A DNA stretch of 58,865 bases from assembly GCA_002327445.1 (NCBI GenBank), contig DCWA01000031.1, forward strand, positions 22,726 to 81,590, read 5' to 3'. Shown one piece after another: positions 38,318-46,653 of this stretch. The notes beneath the pieces were generated by a model that was not told the origin of the DNA, did not search any database, and saw only the letters and a program-made list of their open reading frames with translations. This DNA comes from Desulfobacteraceae bacterium UBA2174 (lineage in GTDB: Bacteria; Desulfobacterota; Desulfobacteria; Desulfobacterales; UBA2174). The first letter of the stretch is position 1. The number at the start of each line of letters is the position of its first letter. A program made the position numbers and the translations under genes.

Positions 38318-39292
38318 CTATCCCTGCAGCGCCCGGGCCGCCTCGATGGCGAAGTAGGTCAAAATCATGTCGGCTCCGGCGCGTTTGATGGCCGTCAGGC
38401 TCTCCATCATGACCCGGGTTTCGTCGAGCCACCCGAGTTGGGCGCCGGCCTTGATCATGCTGTATTCGCCGCTGACATTGTAGGCGGCCAAGGGCAGGTC
38501 GAACCGTTCCCGGACGCGGCAAATCACGTCCAGGTAGGCCAGGGCCGGCTTGACCATGATGATGTCGGCCCCTTCGCTGATGTCCAGTTCGACTTCCCGC
38601 AGCGCTTCGAGGATGTTGGCCGGATCCATCTGGTAGGTGCGGCGATCGCCGAACTGGGGGGCGCTGTCGGCCGCCTGGCGAAACGGCCCGTAGAAGGCCG
38701 AGCAGTACTTGGCCGCATAGGCCATGATCGGTACATCGGAAAACCCGCTTTCATCCAGGGCGTATCGAATGGCGGCCACCCGGCCGTCCATCATGTCCGA
38801 CGGGGCCACCATGTCGGCTCCGGCCTTGGCATGGGAAAGGGCGACCTTGGCGAGCAGCTCCAGGGTCGGGTCGTTGGCGATCTGGCCGTTGTCCACGATT
38901 CCGCAGTGGCCATGATCGGTGTACTGGCAGAGGCAGACATCGGTGATCACGGTGATATCGGGTACCTTGGCCTTCACGGCGGCCACTGCCCGCTGGACGA
39001 TCCCGTCATCTTTGTAGGCCGCCGTGCCCCGGGCATCCTTGCTCTCCGGCAGCCCGAAGAGGATCACGGCGGGAATGCCGGCATCCCATGCCTCGGCCGC
39101 CAGGTCGGCGACCAGGTCGGTGGACAATTGGTAGTGCCCCGGCATCGAGGCGATGGGGTTGCGCACCTTCCTGCCGCCGATGGCGAACAGGGGCAGAATC
39201 ATGTCGTCCGGGCGCAGGACGGTTTCGCGGATCATGCGCCGCAGTGCTTCGGTGCGCCGCAGGCGGCGAGGGCGGTATTCGGGAAATTGCAT
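38318..39292 (-). CDS. hemB: Porphobilinogen synthase
   Basis: A 324-residue 5-aminolevulinate dehydratase, which joins two 5-aminolevulinates into porphobilinogen. The catalytic lysines sit in IMAYAAKYCSAFYGPFR and IIMVKPALAYLD. The metal site VCLCQYTDHGHCGI keeps the cysteines of zinc-dependent forms. RPRRLRRTEALRRMIRET marks the N-terminus. GAGAGGAAA precedes the ATG. It lies between ahbC and ahbD, so early and late heme steps are encoded together. Confidence 0.96.
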   Translation of the reverse strand: MQFPEYRPRRLRRTEALRRMIRETVLRPDDMILPLFAIGGRKVRNPIASMPGHYQLSTDLVADLAAEAWDAGIPAVILFGLPESKDARGTAAYKDDGIVQRAVAAVKAKVPDITVITDVCLCQYTDHGHCGIVDNGQIANDPTLELLAKVALSHAKAGADMVAPSDMMDGRVAAIRYALDESGFSDVPIMAYAAKYCSAFYGPFRQAADSAPQFGDRRTYQMDPANILEALREVELDISEGADIIMVKPALAYLDVICRVRERFDLPLAAYNVSGEYSMIKAGAQLGWLDETRVMMESLTAIKRAGADMILTYFAIEAARALQG

Positions 39293-39335
39293 CGTTTCCT
39301 CTCCAGTCGGATTTCAAATTTCAGATTTGAAATTT

Positions 39336-40514
39336 TTACCGGATTTCCTCATCGGTGAGGTAGCAGGCCGGATCCGGGGCCCAGACGTCGCCGGTGACCG
39401 CTTCGGCGCGCACGCGGAAGTTGCCGCCGCAGACATCGAGCCAGCGGCAGCCGGCGCAGCGGCCCGTGACCCACTTCTTCTTTTCCTTCAACTTGGCCAG
39501 CAAGGAATCCTCGGGTTCGGTCCAGATACGGGAAAAGGGGATCCGGCGCACGTTGCCGAAGCTGTGATGGCGCCAGAACTGGTCGGCGTACACCTCGCCG
39601 TCCCAACTGACGCACCCGATGCCCCGGCCGGAGTTGTTGCCTTCGTTCATCCGCAGCAGATCGAGCACCTGGGCGGCGCGGTCCGGATTTTCGCGCAGCA
39701 GCCGAAGGTAGAGGTACGGGCCGTCGGCGTGGTTGTCCACCGTGAGCACTTCCTTGTCCAGTCCCCGCTGGTGCAGGTCCGCGGTCCGGTCGATGATCAA
39801 GTCCACCGCGGAACGGGTTTCTGCGTGGTCGAGATCGTCCTTGACGAGGTTGCTCCCCCGTCCGGCGTAGACGAGGTGGTAGAAGCAGACCCGTGGGATC
39901 TGTTCGGTTTCGAGCAGATCGAAGATCGCCGGGATCTCACCGGCGTTGAAACGGTTGATGGTAAAGCGCAAACCCACCTTGATGCCTGCTTCCCGGCAGT
40001 TGCGAATCCCTTCGACGGCCTTGCGGTAAGCGCCGGCGACACCGCGGAAACGATCGTTGACCGCCTCGGTGCCGTCGATGCTGATGCCGACATAGGACAG
40101 CCCGATCTCCTTGAGGGTGCGGGCCATGTCTCGGTCGATCAAGGTGCCGTTGGTGGAGATGACGGCCCGCATGCCCCGCCGCACCGCATAGGCGGCCAGA
40201 TCCGGCAGGTCGGGGCGGATGAGCGGTTCGCCTCCTGAAAACAGAAGTACCGGCACCCCGAAGTCCGCCAGATCATCGATGAGCTTCCGGCCCTCGGCAT
40301 TGGCCAGTTCGTTATCGAATTTTTGGTCCTTGGCATGAGCGTAGCAGTGCACGCAACGCAGGTTGCAGCGCCGGGTGATGTTCCAGACGACCACGGGACG
40401 CTTGTCTTCGGAGAATTGGAGCAGATGGGAGGGCAGGCGCGACGACTGGCGACCGTAGCGCAAGGCGTCGGAGGGTTCCACGGTGCCGCAGTAAAGCTTG
40501 GAAATGCCGATCAT
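39336..40514 (-). CDS. ahbC: 12,18-didecarboxysiroheme deacetylase AhbC, radical SAM
   Basis: A 392-residue radical SAM enzyme. The start MIGISKLYCGTVEPSDALRY is characteristic of AhbC, which removes acetate side chains from 12,18-didecarboxysiroheme to give Fe-coproporphyrin III. The motifs are CNLRCVHCYA and FSGGEPLIRPD. A C-terminal auxiliary cluster set follows (RCAGCRWLDVCGGNFRVRA, then DPAC). AAGGATG lies just upstream of the ATG. It is second in the operon, 39 nt after the ClpX-like gene. The earlier enzymes AhbA and AhbB are not in this window. Confidence 0.93.
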   Translation of the reverse strand: MIGISKLYCGTVEPSDALRYGRQSSRLPSHLLQFSEDKRPVVVWNITRRCNLRCVHCYAHAKDQKFDNELANAEGRKLIDDLADFGVPVLLFSGGEPLIRPDLPDLAAYAVRRGMRAVISTNGTLIDRDMARTLKEIGLSYVGISIDGTEAVNDRFRGVAGAYRKAVEGIRNCREAGIKVGLRFTINRFNAGEIPAIFDLLETEQIPRVCFYHLVYAGRGSNLVKDDLDHAETRSAVDLIIDRTADLHQRGLDKEVLTVDNHADGPYLYLRLLRENPDRAAQVLDLLRMNEGNNSGRGIGCVSWDGEVYADQFWRHHSFGNVRRIPFSRIWTEPEDSLLAKLKEKKKWVTGRCAGCRWLDVCGGNFRVRAEAVTGDVWAPDPACYLTDEEIR

Positions 40515-40553
40515 GGCGTCATCCTTGAAAGAGGGTACGCCCCGAAAGGGATG

Positions 40554-42317
40554 TCAGGACGAACCGTCCCGTTTCGGTTGCAGGAAAGTGCGAATCATTT
40601 CGCTAATATATGCCTCAGGTGCAGCCAGGGCCGCCCGGCCGATGAAGAAACGCTGCCGACCGGTTTTTTCGTGAATCAGCTTCAAGCCCAATTCGAAGTC
40701 TTCAAACAGGGCGCGCTGGACGTCGGCAATGGTTCTGCCTTCCACGATGAGGCTCTCGACGATGGCATCCACCGCCTCCTGTTCCAGCACGATGTTGATG
40801 TCGCTGTTTTTCAAGAACGCCATTTCCATCTGCTTGACTTCGTCGCAGAGGGTCTTGACCCGGGCGATGGCGCTGGCCACATCCAGGCATTGGCGCACAT
40901 AGCAGGCCGCCACCAGGCGGATCCGCGCCGGGGTCAGCACCAGGCCGTACTTCAGGTCGAAGCGCTCCCGATGGGTGGTCAGATACTGCTGGATGGCCTC
41001 TTCCTCCTGCCGAATCAATGCTTGATGGCGGATGGATTCAGATTCGGAATGGGCCGGATCGCCCAGGGTGATCAGGGCCTCGGCCGGCTTCTGAAGTCGT
41101 TCGGGCGTGATCACGACGCGGGGAACGCCCATGGATGGCAAGTGTGTTTCAAAAGGCAGCAGGGCCGCCTCGACGGCACTGACCAGGCCTCTGGCGCCCG
41201 TGTTTTCCCGGGCCGCCTGCTGAGCCAGGAAACGGAGGGCGGGGTCGTCGAAGCGGATGTCGATCCCATAGGCGGAAAAGTCGATACGCTTGCCCAGGAT
41301 GACGGGATTGTTGGGATTTTTGAGGATGTCGTACAGATCGTCGTTGCCGAGGGACTCGAAAACGGCACGCACCGGCAGGCGGCCGATGAACTCGGACTCG
41401 AATCCGAATTGAATCAGGTCCTCGCTCTGGAGGTGATCGAGGATGCGGGCGTCTTCTCCCGGTGCGGCGATGGGCGCCGAGAATCCGATGCGCTGCCGGT
41501 TGAGGCGCTTTTTGACGATGTCGCCCAGACCATTGAAGGCACCGCTGACGATGAACAGGATGTTGCGGGTGTTGACGGTGCGCTTTTCCCGGTTCCCGGT
41601 CTTTCGAAAGTGCTCGATCTCCTGCATCATCGAGATCGGATCGTGGGGCACCTTGAGGTCGACCTCGGTCTCCTCCAGGGGCTTGAGCAGGGCGCGCTGG
41701 ACGCCGGTGCGGGAAACATCCGCGCCTACGAAGTTGCGGCTTGAGGCGATTTTGTCGATTTCATCGATATAGATGATACCGTGCTCGGCCCGGGAGATGT
41801 CATCGTCGGCTTCCCGCACCAGGTCGCGCACGAGGTCTTCCACATCACCGCCCACATAGCCGGTTTCGCTGAACTTGGTGGCGTCTCCCTTGACGAAAGG
41901 GACCCCGAGCTTCTTCGCGATGAGCCGGATCATGTATGTCTTGCCCACGCCGGTGGGGCCAATCATCAACACGTTGTTCTTGATGCGCCCGACCATGTCG
42001 TCCGAGGCGCCGCGATTTTGTTGGTAGAGGCGGATCCGGTTGAAATGGGTGCAGATTTTAGTCGCCAGGATCGCCTTTGCCCGGTCCTGTTTGATGATGT
42101 ACTGATCCAGATAGGCGATGAGTTCCTCCGGTTTCAGATCGAAGTGGACCTCATCGCTCTGCCGGTCGTCGTGGCGAAATTCGCCTGCCTCCATCTCGGA
42201 GGTCATCACGACGGGGGAGACGAACTTGACGCTTTCGCCGAACCGTTTGGTCAGGAAGGCACTGATTTCCTTCTCCAATTGCTCCGGCGTCGGAAATTTT
42301 TCATTGATCGTTGCCAT
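40554..42317 (-). CDS. ClpX-like AAA+ ATPase with C-terminal extension
   Basis: A 587-residue AAA+ protein resembling ClpX. It has the entry block LDQYIIKQDRAKAILATKI, Walker A GPTGVGKTY, the pore-loop neighbourhood SETGYVGGDVEDLVRDL, Walker B IIYIDEIDKIA, and sensor 2 GARGLVSAVEAAL. RQRIGFSAP keeps the IGF tripeptide by which ClpX docks to ClpP. It lacks the N-terminal zinc domain of ClpX. It also adds about 130 helical residues at the C-terminus (from roughly 450). It may therefore unfold a special substrate set. It heads the run ahbC-hemB-ahbD-CBS. There is no Shine-Dalgarno before its ATG. Confidence 0.88.
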   Translation of the reverse strand: MATINEKFPTPEQLEKEISAFLTKRFGESVKFVSPVVMTSEMEAGEFRHDDRQSDEVHFDLKPEELIAYLDQYIIKQDRAKAILATKICTHFNRIRLYQQNRGASDDMVGRIKNNVLMIGPTGVGKTYMIRLIAKKLGVPFVKGDATKFSETGYVGGDVEDLVRDLVREADDDISRAEHGIIYIDEIDKIASSRNFVGADVSRTGVQRALLKPLEETEVDLKVPHDPISMMQEIEHFRKTGNREKRTVNTRNILFIVSGAFNGLGDIVKKRLNRQRIGFSAPIAAPGEDARILDHLQSEDLIQFGFESEFIGRLPVRAVFESLGNDDLYDILKNPNNPVILGKRIDFSAYGIDIRFDDPALRFLAQQAARENTGARGLVSAVEAALLPFETHLPSMGVPRVVITPERLQKPAEALITLGDPAHSESESIRHQALIRQEEEAIQQYLTTHRERFDLKYGLVLTPARIRLVAACYVRQCLDVASAIARVKTLCDEVKQMEMAFLKNSDINIVLEQEAVDAIVESLIVEGRTIADVQRALFEDFELGLKLIHEKTGRQRFFIGRAALAAPEAYISEMIRTFLQPKRDGSS

Positions 42318-42325
42318 GGGCGGAA

Positions 42326-42354
42326 ACTATAACCACCGGCCTGCCAAAATGCAA
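42326..42354 (-). promoter_or_regulatory. Promoter giving a nearly leaderless ClpX-like/ahb transcript
   Basis: On the minus strand TTGCAT, a 17 bp spacer and TATAGT. The -10 ends only 8 nt before the ATG at 42317, so transcription should begin at or within a few bases of the start codon. No Shine-Dalgarno is present, which agrees with a leaderless message. The rest of the 42318-42637 gap shows TTGACA at 42368 on the plus strand but no convincing -10. Confidence 0.55.
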
Positions 42355-42637
42355 GCCGCAGCGGCAGTTGACAGGCAGGACGGGCAAGGGTAAATCTACA
42401 ATTATCATATTCATCGATCATCATCCGTAGATCCGATGTTGAGCATCCCGTGAATCAACGGGCAAGATCGCCAACGGCCTCCCATCCACTTGGATGCAAC
42501 CCATGCCTTCCCGCCGGGATAGATGCTTGGAATCCGCCCCCGTCCCTCGCGACGGACTTGATCCGGGGGGGTGGCCGACACTGATCGGCGATAGGGGGGA
42601 CGAGGCCGGTCTTGCCCTCTTCCGCCGGGAGGACGCC

Positions 42638-42928
42638 ATGACCGTCAAAATCCTGATCAAGAGAAAATTCCCCGAAAACAAAGCCGCTCAACTGGAACAG
42701 ATGCTCATCGATCTGCGCCGTCACACCGTCAACCAGCCGGGGTATGTTTCCGGCGAGACTTTGCAGCGGCTTGATCGGCCGGGAGAGATGCTGGTGATCA
42801 GCACCTGGGCATCGGCGGACCAGTGGCGCCAATGGGTGCTCAACCCGGAGCGGGTGCGCATCCAGGAAAAGATCGACGCCCTGCTGGGAATCCCCACCGA
42901 ATACGAGATCTACGCCCACCGGAAATAG
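42638..42928 (+). CDS. Antibiotic biosynthesis monooxygenase (ABM) domain protein
   Basis: A 96-residue single-domain protein of the dimeric alpha/beta ABM fold. The hallmarks are ILIKRKFPENKAAQLEQMLI, QPGYVSGETL and the closing block LVISTWASADQWRQWVLNPE. Family members act on small aromatic or heme-like substrates, or remain without a known role. GGGAGGA lies 5 nt before ATG 42638. It stands alone, divergent from the ClpX-like/ahb run. A link to heme handling is possible only by position. Confidence 0.82.
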   Translation: MTVKILIKRKFPENKAAQLEQMLIDLRRHTVNQPGYVSGETLQRLDRPGEMLVISTWASADQWRQWVLNPERVRIQEKIDALLGIPTEYEIYAHRK

Positions 42929-42943
42929 ATGCCGGGGCCCGCG

Positions 42944-42980
42944 GAAAGAAAAACGGGGGACGCGACAGCGGTCCCCGTTT
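42944..42980 (-). terminator. Intrinsic terminator after tRNA-Arg/folC
   Basis: Read on the minus strand, AAACGGGG and CCCCGTTT form an 8 bp stem with a loop of about 14 nt, followed by TTCTTT. It lies 11 nt after tRNA-Arg. Confidence 0.55.
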
Positions 42981-42991
42981 GGTCTTCGATG

Positions 42992-43067
42992 TGGTACGCC
43001 CGGCTGGACTCGAACCAGCGATCTTCAGCTCCGGAGGCTGACGCCCTATCCACTGGGCCACGGGCGC
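42992..43067 (-). tRNA. tRNA-Arg (anticodon CCG)
   Basis: A 76-nt cloverleaf on the minus strand. The acceptor GCGCCCG pairs with CGGGCGT (first pair G-U). The anticodon stem-loop TCAGCCTCCGGAGCTGA has anticodon CCG. The T arm is CTGGTTCGAGTCCAG and CCA is encoded. CCG reads CGG arginine codons. It lies 24 nt after folC and is probably cotranscribed with it. Confidence 0.96.
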
Positions 43068-43091
43068 ATCGGCAAGACGGGAATCGTTTAG

Positions 43092-44384
43092 TTAGACCAT
43101 GTCCGATGGCGTGTCAAGCACCTCTTTGGCCTCTCCGACCACGTAGAGGGAGCCGGCCACGCAGATGATTTCGTCGGGGCCGGCCATGTCGATGGCACTT
43201 TTGACCGCTTCGGCCACCGTCGGGCGGATCAGGACGGTCGCTCCGCGCGCCCGGGCTTCGGCGGCCAGGCGTTCGGCCGGAAGCGCCCGGTCGATGCGGG
43301 GCCGGGTGCAGATCACCCGCTGGCAGCAGGGGAGCAGGGCGCGCAGCATGGCGCGGAAGGGTTTGTCGTCCAGGATGCCCACCACCAGGGTGACCGGGCG
43401 GCTTCCTGCCTCGCCGCACAGGTAACGGCCCAGGTTGCGGGCCGCAGGCAGGTTGTGGGCGCCGTCGAGGATCACCGTCGGATGCTCCCGAACGATTTCC
43501 AGGCGGCCGGGCCACCGGGTGCGCTGCAAGCCGTTGCGGACGACATCGGCGTCGACGATGCGCGGCGCCAGGGAGGCGATTTCCTCGCCGGCGGCCAGGG
43601 CCAGAGCGGCGTTGGTGTACTGATGCGGTCCTTTGAGGGAGAGTCGCAGACCGTGCCATCGGTGGCCGGGGCTTGAATAGTCGAAACTTCCATCGGGCCG
43701 GCGCCGGATCCGGAAATCGACGCCCAGTCGCCGGAGGGGCGCTTGATGCGTTTCGGCCGCCTCTCGAATCGAAGCCAGCACGCTGGGTTGGGCGGGCCCG
43801 ATCACCACCGGCACCCGGTCCTTGATGATGCCGGCCTTTTCGCCGGCAATGACCGCCAGGGTGGGTCCCAGGTAGGCCCGGTGTTCCAGGGCGATATTGG
43901 TGATGATCGACACTTCGGGATGAATAATGTTGGTGGCATCCAGCCTTCCGCCCATTCCGGTTTCGATGACGGCCCACTGCACATTCCGGCGGTGGAAGGT
44001 GGAGAACGCCATGGCGGTGGCGAACTCGAAGAAGGTGGGTTCACGCCCCTGCATAGGAGCCCCGCTGACGGCATTGTAGGCATTGACGACTTCCTGGTCG
44101 TCCACCGGGCGGCCGTCGATGACGATGCGCTCGTTGAACCGCACGAGGTGCGGGGAAGTGTACAGCCCGGTCCGGTATCCGGCCGTGGTCAGCAGGGATG
44201 CCAGGGTCGCCGCCACCGATCCTTTGCCGTTGGTGCCGGCGACGTGGATGCAGCGGAAGTGCTGGTGGGGATTGTCGAGATGTGCGAGCAGGCCGCCGAT
44301 GACATCCAGGCCGAGTTTGATGCCGAATCGCCTCAAGCGGTAAAGGCGGTTCAGACAAGCCGTGTATTCATCCGAAGCCACCAT
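43092..44384 (-). CDS. folC: Folylpolyglutamate / dihydrofolate synthase
   Basis: A 430-residue Mur-ligase-family enzyme that adds glutamate to folates and, in bifunctional forms, to dihydropteroate. It has IHVAGTNGKGSVAATLASLL (P-loop), GLYTSPHLVRFNERI, the QWAVIETGMGGRLDATN block with SIITNIALEHRAYLG, and the C-terminal domain LDGAHNLPAARNLGRYL. The catalytic neighbourhood is intact. A GAGAGGAAA sequence lies 10 nt before the ATG. Confidence 0.95.
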   Translation of the reverse strand: MVASDEYTACLNRLYRLRRFGIKLGLDVIGGLLAHLDNPHQHFRCIHVAGTNGKGSVAATLASLLTTAGYRTGLYTSPHLVRFNERIVIDGRPVDDQEVVNAYNAVSGAPMQGREPTFFEFATAMAFSTFHRRNVQWAVIETGMGGRLDATNIIHPEVSIITNIALEHRAYLGPTLAVIAGEKAGIIKDRVPVVIGPAQPSVLASIREAAETHQAPLRRLGVDFRIRRRPDGSFDYSSPGHRWHGLRLSLKGPHQYTNAALALAAGEEIASLAPRIVDADVVRNGLQRTRWPGRLEIVREHPTVILDGAHNLPAARNLGRYLCGEAGSRPVTLVVGILDDKPFRAMLRALLPCCQRVICTRPRIDRALPAERLAAEARARGATVLIRPTVAEAVKSAIDMAGPDEIICVAGSLYVVGEAKEVLDTPSDMV

Positions 44385-44465
44385 TGCTGAGTTTCCTCTC
44401 CGGAGCCGGCCCCCGGGGGGATCGCGGGCCGGGTTGCGGGAACGGGTCCGACGCCGGCTTGACCC

Positions 44466-44501
44466 AAAAAAACACCCGGCAGAAAAACCATCCTGCCGGG
44501 T
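44466..44501 (-). terminator. Intrinsic terminator after rpsU
   Basis: On the minus strand ACCCGGCAG and CTGCCGGGT form a 9 bp stem with a 10-nt loop, then G and seven T. It lies 18 nt after the rpsU stop. Confidence 0.85.
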
Positions 44502-44519
44502 TGCCGGGTGCCGAAATGT

Positions 44520-44735
44520 CTATCGGCGGTAGCGGGCCGCCTTGGCGGCTGCAATCCGCTGTCGACGAAGCGCTTCGCGCTGTTTGCGGCGCTTGTACTC
44601 GCTCGGCTTTTCATAGCTCTTTTTCAGCTTCAGGCGCTTGAACAAGCCGTCGTTTTGAATCTTTTTCTTCAAAATGCGCATTGCTTTTTCAAGGTCGTTG
44701 TCCAACACTTTGACCTGGATTTCCTTCAATCTCAT
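44520..44735 (-). CDS. rpsU: 30S ribosomal protein S21
   Basis: A 71-residue basic protein with the S21 pattern: EIQVKVLDNDLEKAMRILKK, then FKRLKLKKSYEKPSEYKRRK and an Arg-rich tail. It takes part in translation initiation on the small subunit. It is a single-gene unit, with its own promoter upstream (44776-44804) and terminator downstream. Confidence 0.97.
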   Translation of the reverse strand: MRLKEIQVKVLDNDLEKAMRILKKKIQNDGLFKRLKLKKSYEKPSEYKRRKQREALRRQRIAAAKAARYRR

Positions 44736-44775
44736 CGCCCCCTTTCCGTTGCATCTTTCATACCGAAACCGAAAT

Positions 44776-44804
44776 TTTGTAGCTTATTCCGTCAACCTTG
44801 ACAA
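44776..44804 (-). promoter_or_regulatory. Probable sigma70 promoter of rpsU
   Basis: On the minus strand TTGTCA, a 17 bp spacer and TACAAA lie about 40 nt before the S21 start, in an AT-rich patch. The gap from here to 45040 holds a 7 bp hairpin (44827-44846). It also has a purine-rich repeat-like patch near 44955-44990 (AACACGGAGATGCAGAGG). Nothing else is evident there. Confidence 0.5.
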
Positions 44805-45040
44805 GGAAAAAATAAACAAGGATGCAGGAGAAGGGACTTCTTCTCCCGGCGATGCGGAGGGGGCATTTTGCCGGTTGACCGCTGTGGCGATTGATACTAA
44901 TACCCTAAAAACAGACAAGGTTTGAAATTCGATCCGCTCGTGAACATTGATTTTCGAACACGGAGATGCAGAGGACCACAGAGAGAAACCGGAGCGTCGG
45001 CTTTGAGGGGAGCGAGCCGACGGGCATGGGAGGAATCCGC

Positions 45041-46042
45041 ATGGCACCCGTCACTTTCAAGGCGCTGATGGTGGAGGAAGCCGACCAGGGGCGCTTCACC
45101 CGGCGAATCGTCGAAAGGAGCACCACCGACCTGCCGCCGGGCGATGTGCTGGTACGCGTCGCCTACTCTTCCATCAACTACAAGGATGTGTTGTCGGCCA
45201 CCGGAAACCGGGGAGTGACGCGGCGCTATCCCCACACGCCGGGAATCGACGCCGCCGGCGTGGTGGAGGAAAGCGACAGCGAACGGTTTCACCCGGGTGA
45301 TGCCGTGATCGTCACCAGCTACGACCTGGGAATGAACACGGCCGGGGGCTTCGGGCAATTCATCCGGGTTCCGGCCGAATGGGTGGTGCCCCTGCCGGCC
45401 GGGTTGACCCTACGGGAAAGCATGATTTACGGCACCGCCGGGTTCACGGCAGCCCTGTCGATCCTGGCGCTGGTTGAAAACGGATTGACCCCCGCGGCCG
45501 GAGAGGTCCTGGTGTCAGGGGCCACCGGGGGGGTGGGCGGATTGGCTGTGGCGATGCTATCCAATATCGGTTTCAGGGTGGCGGCGATCAACGGCCATGT
45601 GGATCAAAGCGGGTACCTGGGTCAACTCGGCGCCGGGCGCATCATTGCCCCTGAAGAGGCGATCGACGGCAGCGGGCGCGCTCTGCTCAAGGCTGTTTGG
45701 GCCGGCAGCGTGGACAGTGTGGGCGGAGAAGTGCTGGCGACCACCCTGAAATCCACCGCCCCCTACGGCGTGGTGACCTGTTGCGGCAATGCGGCATCGG
45801 CCGAATTGCCCATCAATGTGTATCCCTTCATCCTGCGGGGCGTGCGTCTGATCGGCATCGACTCGCAGAATTGCCCCATGCCCTTGCGGCGCAAGGCTTG
45901 GGAGATGATCGCCGGCGCATGGAAGGTGAAACAGGCCGAGGCGATGGTGGAAGAGGTCCCCCTGGCGGGTCTGGACGAAGCCATCGAGAAAATGGTGGCC
46001 CGGCGCCGCAAGGGGCGAACCATCATCAACCTTCAGCAATGA
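45041..46042 (+). CDS. YhdH/AcuI-type quinone or acrylyl-CoA reductase
   Basis: A medium-chain dehydrogenase/reductase of 333 residues from ATG 45041, which has GGGAGG about 7 nt upstream. ATG 45026 is an alternative. Blocks include SSINYKDVLSATGNRGVTRR, YPHTPGIDAAGVV, the NADPH-binding VLVSGATGGVGGLAVAM and the tail LDEAIEKMVARRRKGRTIIN. No structural or catalytic zinc cysteines are present, as in the quinone oxidoreductase branch. YhdH/AcuI enzymes reduce acrylyl-CoA with NADPH. The true substrate here is not known. Confidence 0.9.
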   Translation: MAPVTFKALMVEEADQGRFTRRIVERSTTDLPPGDVLVRVAYSSINYKDVLSATGNRGVTRRYPHTPGIDAAGVVEESDSERFHPGDAVIVTSYDLGMNTAGGFGQFIRVPAEWVVPLPAGLTLRESMIYGTAGFTAALSILALVENGLTPAAGEVLVSGATGGVGGLAVAMLSNIGFRVAAINGHVDQSGYLGQLGAGRIIAPEEAIDGSGRALLKAVWAGSVDSVGGEVLATTLKSTAPYGVVTCCGNAASAELPINVYPFILRGVRLIGIDSQNCPMPLRRKAWEMIAGAWKVKQAEAMVEEVPLAGLDEAIEKMVARRRKGRTIINLQQ

Positions 46043-46068
46043 ACGCGGGGTCGGGAGGATTGCCGCAG

Positions 46069-46530
46069 ATGACAGCCGCAACGGCCAAGGGAACCGAATC
46101 GACCATCGCCGCGCAGTGGGTGGAAGTGGTCATCGAAGTGCCCCGGGGCAGTTTCATCAAGCGCGATGGACACGGGAAGGTGGAGTTTCTATCGCCGCTG
46201 CCCTGTCCGGTGAACTATGGCTCCGTTGTCGATTCCAGGGGCGCGGACTGTGATCCGTTGGACGCGGTGGTGATCGGAGGGCGCCTGGCGAGGGGACAGC
46301 GGGTAAGGGTGCCGGTACGCGGAGCGGTCGGTTTTCGCGACCGAGGCGTCGATGATCTCAAACTGGTATGCAGTTTCTTGCCGATCACGGCGCTCCAGCG
46401 GCGGCGGTTGCTTCTGTTTTTCAGATTTTACGGCCTTTGCAAGCGATGGATGCAGTTCCGGGACCCGGACGCCGGTCCCACCTGTTGCGATGGATGGTGC
46501 CAGGGGCCGGCGGTTCCGGCCCTGCGGTGA
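46069..46530 (+). CDS. Short, atypical inorganic pyrophosphatase-like protein
   Basis: A protein of 153 residues from ATG 46069 (GGAGG 10 nt upstream), or 163 from ATG 46039, which overlaps the previous stop. The family I core is visible: VVIEVPRGSFIKRD, LPCPVNYGSVVDSRGADCDP with the metal-binding DCDPLDAVV, and RGVDDLKLV. The loop with MxDExGxD in the family is shortened here to GFRDRGVDDLK. The C-terminus is cysteine-rich (CCDGWC) and unlike the family. Activity is uncertain. It is probably cotranscribed with the upstream reductase. Confidence 0.75.
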   Translation: MTAATAKGTESTIAAQWVEVVIEVPRGSFIKRDGHGKVEFLSPLPCPVNYGSVVDSRGADCDPLDAVVIGGRLARGQRVRVPVRGAVGFRDRGVDDLKLVCSFLPITALQRRRLLLFFRFYGLCKRWMQFRDPDAGPTCCDGWCQGPAVPALR

Positions 46531-46653
46531 GGCGAAAGATTCCCGATTTCTCGGAGATGCGGGCAGACCGGTTTCCCGTCCTTTCCGGCGGCGGGACCCC
46601 GAACAACAAAGCCGGTTTCCTGCCCTTTGAGGGGTGATTAGCCGAGTACAACC

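Noticed and set aside
42368..42396. Plus-strand promoter TTGACA-N17-TAAATC before the ABM gene
   Set aside because: The -10 matches only half of the consensus and lies about 240 nt from the gene; left as a remark.
44955..44990. Purine-rich patch AACACGGAGATGCAGAGG as a regulatory site
   Set aside because: It resembles a common dispersed low-complexity repeat; there is no symmetry or position that supports a specific role.
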